From positions 1-11,067 of the forward strand of contig JBMNCO010000125.1 in the NCBI GenBank assembly GCA_049366815.1: a stretch of DNA of 11,067 nt, given 5' to 3'. The first letter of the stretch is position 1. Every line of letters starts with the position of its first letter. Positions 6,530 through 11,067 of this stretch are shown one piece after another. The notes under the pieces are model-generated. The model searched no databases, was not told the DNA's origin, and saw nothing but the letters and a program-made list of their open reading frames with translations. The position numbers and the translations under genes are program-made. The stretch is from CAYNYM01 sp049366815 (lineage in GTDB: Bacteria; Desulfobacterota; DSM-4660; Desulfatiglandales; HGW-15).

Positions 6530-6961
6530 TCAGGCTTTTCTGGAGGTGATTTCCTTCATCCGGGCCTGCAAGATCTTTTCCTCGTGTCGCCGCTTTTTGT
6601 TGGCGGCTTCCTTTACCTTGGAGACGAGCAGGTCAATATCGCAGGGTTTCATCAGGTAGTCAAAGGCCCCCTGTTTCATGCCCTCGATTCCCGACTCAAC
6701 CGTAGCATGCCCGGTAAGCATAATGACTTCGACAAGGGCGTATTTCATCTTGATCTGCTTCAGGGTCTCGATGCCGTCCATACCGGGCATCTTGACATCC
6801 AGGATGATGACTTCAATATTCGAATTCCCGCCGAGCAATTCAAGGGCTTCCGGGCCGCTGAAGGCCTGAATGACTTCTATATTGCGCCTTGCCAGACGTT
6901 TGGTCATGGTCTGCACAAAAGGAACTTCATCGTCCACCAGCATAATGGTTGCCACGGACAT
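6530..6961 (-). CDS. Single-domain response regulator (upstream copy)
   Basis: A 143-residue receiver protein. LVDDE gives Asp10-Asp11, IILDVKMPGMDG gives phosphoacceptor Asp55, MLTGHA gives Thr83, and LMKPCD gives Lys105; all switch residues are present. After the receiver comes a charged helix (about 113-140, VKEAANKKRRHEEKILQARMKEI) that could dimerise or bind a partner, but no DNA-binding domain. It has a strong AAAGGAGG ribosome site before ATG 6961. It is clearly paralogous to the next gene (same layout, similar KRLAxRNI and GAFDYLxKP stretches), so a tandem duplication is likely. A 280-bp gap with a hairpin repeat separates it from the kinase gene, so its expression may differ from the kinase's. 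Confidence 0.93.
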   Translation of the reverse strand: MSVATIMLVDDEVPFVQTMTKRLARRNIEVIQAFSGPEALELLGGNSNIEVIILDVKMPGMDGIETLKQIKMKYALVEVIMLTGHATVESGIEGMKQGAFDYLMKPCDIDLLVSKVKEAANKKRRHEEKILQARMKEITSRKA

Positions 6962-7047
6962 GGGCTATCCTCCTTTATCGGTGTGAATATGGCACCCGGG
7001 GCCAATGATCAGGAACAATCCGGCCGAGGCATATTTGAATGGGTTTT

Positions 7048-7126
7048 GCGATTCAGTAACTGTTCAGGTTGTTTAGACTGTAGGCTAAATGCCTACAGCC
7101 TATCCAGCTGAGTAGTTACGCGATTC
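7048..7126. repeat. Short dispersed repeat with hairpin and inverted ends
   Basis: The core CTGTAGGC (7078-7085) / GCCTACAG (7091-7098) is a perfect 8-bp stem with loop TAAAT, extended by TAG/CTA (7074-7076 / 7100-7102) past one mismatch. Outside it, GTAACT (7056-7061) and AGTTAC (7114-7119) are inverted. The whole is bracketed by GCGATTC at 7048-7054 and 7120-7126, a possible 7-bp target duplication. It shares the 16-mer GTAACTGTTCAGGTTG with 10775-10790. It encodes nothing and lies between the kinase and the receiver genes. A small non-autonomous mobile element or REP-like sequence is the best description. Confidence 0.65.
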
Positions 7127-7241
7127 CCTGGAACGGCTGCTCCTAATCTTGAAACGCATGCCGGACCTTCCTGCTTATGGCCCTGATTGCCACAGAATCA
7201 GTTTACCAGTTCAGACTGACGATTGCAAAACATGCCACCCG

Positions 7242-8951
7242 CTAGGTCTCCTTGGATTCTGTCGTCGTGCCGGGTATGGGGAGTTGAATCTGAAAGCGGG
7301 TGCCTCTTCCAACCTCGCTGCTGACCTTTATCTGTCCATTCATTTTTGTGATAATCCCGTAACAGATGGACAGGCCCAGGCCGGTCCCCTGACCCACCGG
7401 TTTGGTCGTGAAGAAGGGATCAAAGATCCTTTCCAGAACCGGTGCGGGTATCCCGGGTCCCGTATCCGCTATTTCGATCACGATGTTTCCGTCCTGGTCA
7501 AAGGTGGTGATGTCGATGGTGCCGCCCGTCTTTTCCATCTCGTAAAGGGCGTTGTTGATGAGATTGAGAAAGACCTGATTCATCTCGGTCTCAGAGGCCG
7601 GTATCTCGGGCAGGTTTTCCTGTAGTCGTTTCCGGATCTCTATGTTCGCGAATTTGGCTCTTTGAGAGGACAGATTGTAGACGTCTTCGATGACCTGATT
7701 GATCTGGAGGTCCTTGATCTTGGAATCCGTTCCCCTTGAAAAGCTCAACAGCTTTTGGGTGATGTCTTTGCACCGCTTACCCTGCAGATTGATTTGTTTG
7801 AGGGACCGCTTGATTTCCTCCAGGTCCAGCGTGTCGGAGGAATCCCCCTCCAAAACCAGGTCTTCTATCCATCCCGCTTCCTCGACCATGATGGCGACGG
7901 GATTGTTGATCTCGTGTGCGACTCCGGCGGCCAACTCACCGACGGAGGCCAGTTTCCCGGTTTCAATGACCTGCCTGTTCATGATCTCTTTCTCAGAATC
8001 AGCCGTAACGATTCGACTGACCATTCTGATGGAAAGCAGGATCGCCATGGTGACGATGCAAACTCCTCCCAGGAAGAAAATGATCACGGATATCTTTTCA
8101 GCCCGGTGCAGGTCAGAGAAGGCATCCTCTGTCTCCTGTTTATAGACCAAGACCCAGTCGCGCTCCTTGAGCAAGGCCGTCACAAAAATGCTCTTTTTCC
8201 CCTCATCATCGGGACGTTCTTCAATGTTTGTCATTAGGGGGCTTTCTTCGTCGCAACTGAAGAATCCGCCGTAACAACCCTCCCGCAGGCTGATGCTTTG
8301 AAGCGGGGTTGTCTGGGGCTTGCCGTCCCGATTCAGGATAAAGGCGAATCCGGATCTCCCGAGCCTGATATTATTGACAAGGTTATTAAAGGCGACAAAG
8401 TCGATGGTCGCCCTGAGCAGCCAGGGTTCCCCTTGGTGGTAATTTTTCACGGCCACAATAAAATGGGGGAGGCCGCGGAGTCCGAGGAATACGTCACTGA
8501 TCACGTATTCATCCGCCAGGGCCTTTTGGAACCACTGCGCGTCGGAATAATGGGCCTTCCCCAGCTTGAATGGGCCGGCGTAGGATACCTGACTCCCCTG
8601 GGCGGTCACCACGCCCAGATCGACAAAAACCGGACCATATTCCTTCTGGAGGGTATAAAGCCTTTCCATGAGGAACGCGTCATTGCTCAGTTTCTCGTAG
8701 CCGAAGCTTTTTGACAGATAGCGGATATCGGCAAGCCTTGAACTCAGAAAGCCGTTGATCTGCTGCTCGTGTTTGATGACCAATTCCGAAAGGTGCGCGT
8801 AGACGCGTTTCCGGTATGAATTCCAGAATTGATAGTATATGGTCACACTGACAAGGAATACGGGGATAAAGGATACGATGATAATAGTGAGAAACATATT
8901 CCGGACCAGGGAGCGGTAATAGGGCACATGGGCCAGTTTGTGTCGTAACAT
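7242..8951 (-). CDS. dCache-like sensor histidine kinase
   Basis: A 569-residue inner-membrane kinase. Helix 1 is about 20-40 and helix 2 about 287-308; between them lies a 245-residue periplasmic sensor with dCache-like features (DVFLGLRGLPHFIVAVK, GRSGFAFILNRDGKP, and DWVLVYKQE near the membrane), a fold that binds small ligands such as organic acids or amino acids. No HAMP is evident: the second helix runs through a short linker to the H-box GELAAGVAHEINNPVA with phosphoacceptor His346. The HATPase part shows the N-box (NQVFLNLINNALYE, 458-471), G1 DTGPGIP (496-502), F-box FDPFFTTKP and G2 GTGLGLSI (522-529). Sensor cysteines 226 and 233 could form a disulfide. AAAGGA precedes the ATG. It sits between a transporter and two receivers, so it may sense the transported compound or a related one. 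Confidence 0.95.
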   Translation of the reverse strand: MLRHKLAHVPYYRSLVRNMFLTIIIVSFIPVFLVSVTIYYQFWNSYRKRVYAHLSELVIKHEQQINGFLSSRLADIRYLSKSFGYEKLSNDAFLMERLYTLQKEYGPVFVDLGVVTAQGSQVSYAGPFKLGKAHYSDAQWFQKALADEYVISDVFLGLRGLPHFIVAVKNYHQGEPWLLRATIDFVAFNNLVNNIRLGRSGFAFILNRDGKPQTTPLQSISLREGCYGGFFSCDEESPLMTNIEERPDDEGKKSIFVTALLKERDWVLVYKQETEDAFSDLHRAEKISVIIFFLGGVCIVTMAILLSIRMVSRIVTADSEKEIMNRQVIETGKLASVGELAAGVAHEINNPVAIMVEEAGWIEDLVLEGDSSDTLDLEEIKRSLKQINLQGKRCKDITQKLLSFSRGTDSKIKDLQINQVIEDVYNLSSQRAKFANIEIRKRLQENLPEIPASETEMNQVFLNLINNALYEMEKTGGTIDITTFDQDGNIVIEIADTGPGIPAPVLERIFDPFFTTKPVGQGTGLGLSICYGIITKMNGQIKVSSEVGRGTRFQIQLPIPGTTTESKET

Positions 8952-9098
8952 GATCTTTTTCCTTTGGATGGAAATTTGTTATGTCCCCGCATCTTGACCA
9001 GGATGGCAGTCTAAATTGAACAAGGGACCCTTAAAGGCCTCAGTACGCTCCAAGAGGAGCCATCGCCCCTGATATGTCCTGCAATCCTGCCTCCCTTT

Positions 9099-10577
9099 TC
9101 AGCCGCTCGTAGTAATCGGCATACCCATCAGGGGCCACAGGACAAAGACGGCGAATCCGACCACGAGCATGAGGAGTATGCTCGCCGGAATGCCGTAAAG
9201 GAAAAATTCACCGGTTGTAAACTGCTTCGATTCGTATGCGATGGCATTGGGCGCGGCCCCCACGAGAAGAAGAAAGGGCATGCCGGCCGTTACGAGTGAA
9301 GAAAAGAGGATGACCTCTCCAGCCACACTGAGGTACGGGGCGATCACGAGGGCCACGGGCAGGGCGATGGCGATGGCCGCCACATTCATGATAAAATTGG
9401 TCATCATCATGACAAAGAAGGCGATACTCATGACAAAGACAAACCAGTTGGATTCCTTGAAGATAGTCAACCAGTTTACCGCCAGCCATTCGGCCGCACC
9501 GGTTTCCCAAAGACAGAAACCGATACTCATGGCCCCGGCAAAGAGGAGGACGATATTCCAGGAGATCTCTTCAAGATCGTCAATATCCATGATGCCTGTG
9601 ACAAAAAACATGATCGTTGAGATCAGAATAATGGCTGACTTGTCTATGGGCTCGAGAGCGGGGATAAATTGCCGCAGGGACATGACGATGATACAGGAAA
9701 AGACAATCACCGCGGCGATGACCTCCTTTCTTGTAATCGGCCCCAGGTCTGAATTCAATTGCCTGGCCCTGTCCCTGAGGCCGGGAATGCTCTTTTTTTC
9801 GGGCCTTAAAAAGACCATGAAAAAGATCCAAAGCAGGAAGGTCATCAGCCATCCCACAGGAAACATGTAGTAGCTCAACTGAAAGAATCCGATGTCCTTT
9901 GCCGCGATGTCCTTGAAGAACCCCAGTGCCACGGCTCCCCTCGCCGCTCCCAGCAATGTGACAATGCTTCCGGCACCGGCCACATAGGCCATGCCCATAA
10001 AAAGGGCCTTGCCGAAATTTGTCTTTTTGTTGCCCTCTCCATAAAGGACATAGATGGAGACCAGGAGGGGATAGAGTGTGGCCGCCACGGCCGTATGGGC
10101 CATGATGTGGGAAAGGGCGGATGTCACCAGGAAACAGCCGAGGCAAATCATGCTGGTCCTTTCACCGACCACCGCAAGCATCTTGTAGGCCAGCCGCCTC
10201 GTCAGGCCTGTCTTGGTAAAGGCAAGACCGATTACAACAGAGGCAAATATAAACATGACCGAAGGATCCATGAAATCCTTGAAGGCCACTTTTGCCGGGC
10301 GTATCAAGAAGAGGGCCTGGAGAACGCCGATGGCAAGGCTGGTGACGCCGATGGGTACGACCTCGAACACCCACCAGGTACCGGCCAACAGGAATACAGC
10401 GAGTGCCCCTTTGGCTTCTCTGGTCAAGGGAAAGTGCTTTCCCACGGGGTCAACGGCGTCAGGCCAGGGCGGTGCCCAATAGACGACGGCAAACAACAAC
10501 ACGCCGATCATTAGAAAGACAACCTTTTTCCAGTTGACGCCGTCATGTGGCGCAAAATCCATGTCCTGGTCCCTCAT
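9099..10577 (-). CDS. DASS/SLC13-type anion (dicarboxylate-like) transporter
   Basis: A 492-residue integral membrane protein with about 11-14 hydrophobic segments, typical in length for the divalent anion:Na+ symporter family, which imports dicarboxylates, citrate or sulfate. The repeat-fold layout is clear: TWWVFEVVPIGVTSLAIGVL (67-86), a first re-entrant motif at 155-170, a second at 391-407, and VGAAPNAIAY near 439-448 matching the usual TPPNA stretch. The paired SNT signatures that bind Na+ and substrate are changed: A-H-T at 160-162 and M-N-V at 397-399. The first-half counterpart of GTPPN reads GAARG (210-214). Substrate is therefore open; the family call rests on overall pattern. The ATG at 10577 has AAGGGGGG upstream; Met6 is an alternative. 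A sigma-54 type promoter lies about 100 bp upstream and the kinase follows 147 bp downstream. Confidence 0.88.
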   Translation of the reverse strand: MRDQDMDFAPHDGVNWKKVVFLMIGVLLFAVVYWAPPWPDAVDPVGKHFPLTREAKGALAVFLLAGTWWVFEVVPIGVTSLAIGVLQALFLIRPAKVAFKDFMDPSVMFIFASVVIGLAFTKTGLTRRLAYKMLAVVGERTSMICLGCFLVTSALSHIMAHTAVAATLYPLLVSIYVLYGEGNKKTNFGKALFMGMAYVAGAGSIVTLLGAARGAVALGFFKDIAAKDIGFFQLSYYMFPVGWLMTFLLWIFFMVFLRPEKKSIPGLRDRARQLNSDLGPITRKEVIAAVIVFSCIIVMSLRQFIPALEPIDKSAIILISTIMFFVTGIMDIDDLEEISWNIVLLFAGAMSIGFCLWETGAAEWLAVNWLTIFKESNWFVFVMSIAFFVMMMTNFIMNVAAIAIALPVALVIAPYLSVAGEVILFSSLVTAGMPFLLLVGAAPNAIAYESKQFTTGEFFLYGIPASILLMLVVGFAVFVLWPLMGMPITTSG

Positions 10578-10675
10578 TCGTCCCCCCTTATCTCTCTGAG
10601 CGAATGGGATAATTCATAAGAAGGCCCGCAGCATGGAAGGCGGCCGACAGGACGCCCTGCAGAATTGGAATTAAA

Positions 10676-10691
10676 GCAAGGGCCGGGCCAA
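10676..10691 (-). promoter_or_regulatory. Sigma-54 (-24/-12) promoter upstream of the transporter
   Basis: The minus strand reads TTGGCCCGGCCCTTGC followed by TT. Against the consensus YTGGCACGRNNNTTGCW every fixed position matches except A to C in the -24 block, and the GG and GC pairs are exactly 12 bp apart. Transcription would begin near 10664, giving a leader of about 87 nt to the transporter ATG. Such promoters need an NtrC-type activator, and none is encoded in the window. The AT-rich DNA upstream would suit bending by IHF. Confidence 0.6.
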
Positions 10692-10770
10692 AAAATAAAT
10701 ATAGAAAATACAAATGGTTGGAATTATGAAGAGCGGCCTTTCTGTTCGTCAAGGCCGATTTACCGGCCAA

Positions 10771-10840
10771 GATTGTAACTGTTCAGGTTGGTTAGGCTGT
10801 AGGCTGAAGGCTGTTAGATTCCATCCAGTAATACATGATT
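10771..10840. repeat. Second, diverged copy of the dispersed repeat
   Basis: GTAACTGTTCAGGTTG (10775-10790) is identical to 7056-7071, and the similarity continues with few mismatches through TTAGGCTGTAGGCTGAAGGC (10792-10811). Towards the right end, ATCCAG and TA-TAC are shared again, and GATT occurs next to both ends, as in the first copy. Its middle is three 7-bp units (GCTGTAG, GCTGAAG, GCTGTTA at 10796-10816) rather than a hairpin. Confidence 0.6.
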
Positions 10841-10856
10841 TCTGAATGGTGCGGTC

Positions 10857-10956
10857 TGCTATCGGCATTCAGCACTCAGCCTCATGCCTTGTCTTTGCAT
10901 AGCTTTTGCTGACAGCTGATCGCTGATCGCTGATAGCTGAAGGCTGAAGGCTGTTA
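10857..10956. repeat. GCTGAAG-like heptad repeats in inverted arrangement
   Basis: At 10915-10956 six consecutive 7-bp units read GCTGATC, GCTGATC, GCTGATA, GCTGAAG, GCTGAAG, GCTGTTA. At 10857-10888 similar heptads (GGCTGAG, TGCTGAA, TGCCGAT) run on the opposite strand. The two arms can pair imperfectly over about 20 bp around a spacer of about 26 bp, so the block can fold back. It has no unique spacers and is not a CRISPR array. Frames across it read QLSAI-type peptides, a familiar artefact of such repeats. Confidence 0.65.
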
Positions 10957-11048
10957 TCGCGAATCCGGGAATGCTCATTTCCGGATCTGCATCAGCCAAT
11001 TCAAACGCTCTCAGTTTCCTATGATCACGCATGTTCCCTTCCTGCGAC

Positions 11049-11067
11049 ACCTCACAGCCTAAATGCC
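11049..11067 (-). repeat. Fragment of the same repeat family at the window edge
   Basis: On the minus strand the edge reads GGCATTTAGGCTGTGAGG, similar to the core of the repeat at 7048-7126 (GGCTAAATGCC region) and to the inverted heptads at 10857-10888. It is cut by the window end, so its extent is unknown. Confidence 0.35.

Larger units (their letters stand above)
10578..11067. other. Gene-free right end (490 bp)
   Basis: No convincing gene. It holds the sigma-54 type promoter of the transporter (10676-10691), an AT-rich stretch just upstream of it (about 10690-10720), one dispersed repeat (10771-10840), and GCTGAAG-like 7-bp repeats in both orientations (10857-10956), with another fragment at the window edge (11049-11067). 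Confidence 0.7.

Noticed and set aside
6992..7010. Possible sigma-54 site (TTGGCCCCGGG) upstream of the first receiver
   Set aside because: The -12 element TTGC is absent at the required 12-bp spacing.
7183..7201. CTGATT/AATCAG hairpin just after the kinase stop as a terminator
   Set aside because: A 6-bp AT-rich stem without a following T-run; not convincing as a terminator.
9047..9060. GCTCC/GGAGC hairpin after the transporter as an intrinsic terminator
   Set aside because: The 5-bp stem is not followed by a T-run on the minus strand; at most a weak hairpin between transporter and kinase.
10588..10770. Minus-strand 60-codon hydrophobic frame just upstream of the transporter
   Set aside because: It needs a TTG start without Shine-Dalgarno, begins inside repeat-flanking DNA and would be cut by the sigma-54 promoter at 10676-10691.
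10915..10956. Tandem units as a CRISPR array
   Set aside because: The units are only 7 bp with no unique spacers and no cas genes nearby.
10859..11050. Minus-strand 63-codon frame across the heptad repeats
   Set aside because: It reads QLSAIS-like peptide, the usual artefact of translating such heptad repeats.

Overview
The window looks like chromosomal DNA of a Gram-negative anaerobe of the Desulfobacterota (former Deltaproteobacteria). This rests on gene content: a DUF1573 protein with its GCGCT motif, a sensor kinase next to free-standing receiver proteins, a -24/-12 (sigma-54 type) promoter, and a coiled-coil protein resembling one I know from that group. It is inference, since no rRNA or marker gene is present. 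No tRNA, rRNA, CRISPR array, transposase or phage gene was found.

Left part (1-2080, + strand): a class I/II PLP-dependent aminotransferase is followed 64 bp later by a small highly charged coiled-coil protein of unknown function. These two genes converge on the next block.

Block 2154-4714 (- strand) is a compact cell-envelope operon. In transcription order it holds an exported M23-type peptidase with a LysM-like N-terminal region, an exported DUF1573 protein whose Shine-Dalgarno overlaps the peptidase stop codon, and a membrane-anchored rhodanese. A good sigma-70 type promoter (4932-4960) lies about 210 bp upstream of the peptidase. The leader in between can fold.

The 630-bp divergent gap (4715-5344) also carries a sigma-70 type promoter for the + strand pair yhbY (ribosome-associated RNA-binding protein) and a small J-domain protein. 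Their stop and start codons overlap as TGATG. The J-domain gene ends tail-to-tail, overlapping by 9 bp, with the next block.

Block 6115-10577 (- strand), in transcription order, holds a DASS/SLC13-type transporter with altered signature motifs, a double-membrane-span dCache-like sensor histidine kinase without a visible HAMP domain, and two tandem single-domain response regulators. A close match to a sigma-54 promoter sits about 100 bp upstream of the transporter start. The layout suggests a transport-and-sensing module whose output is not a DNA-binding regulator encoded here.

Gene-free gaps carry a family of short dispersed repeats. One copy (7048-7126), with a strong hairpin, lies between the kinase and the receivers. 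A diverged relative (10771-10840) is followed by 7-bp GCTGAAG-like tandem repeats in both orientations up to the right edge. No clear new defence or mobile system is visible. The best leads are the transporter-signalling module, the transporter's altered motifs and the repeat family.
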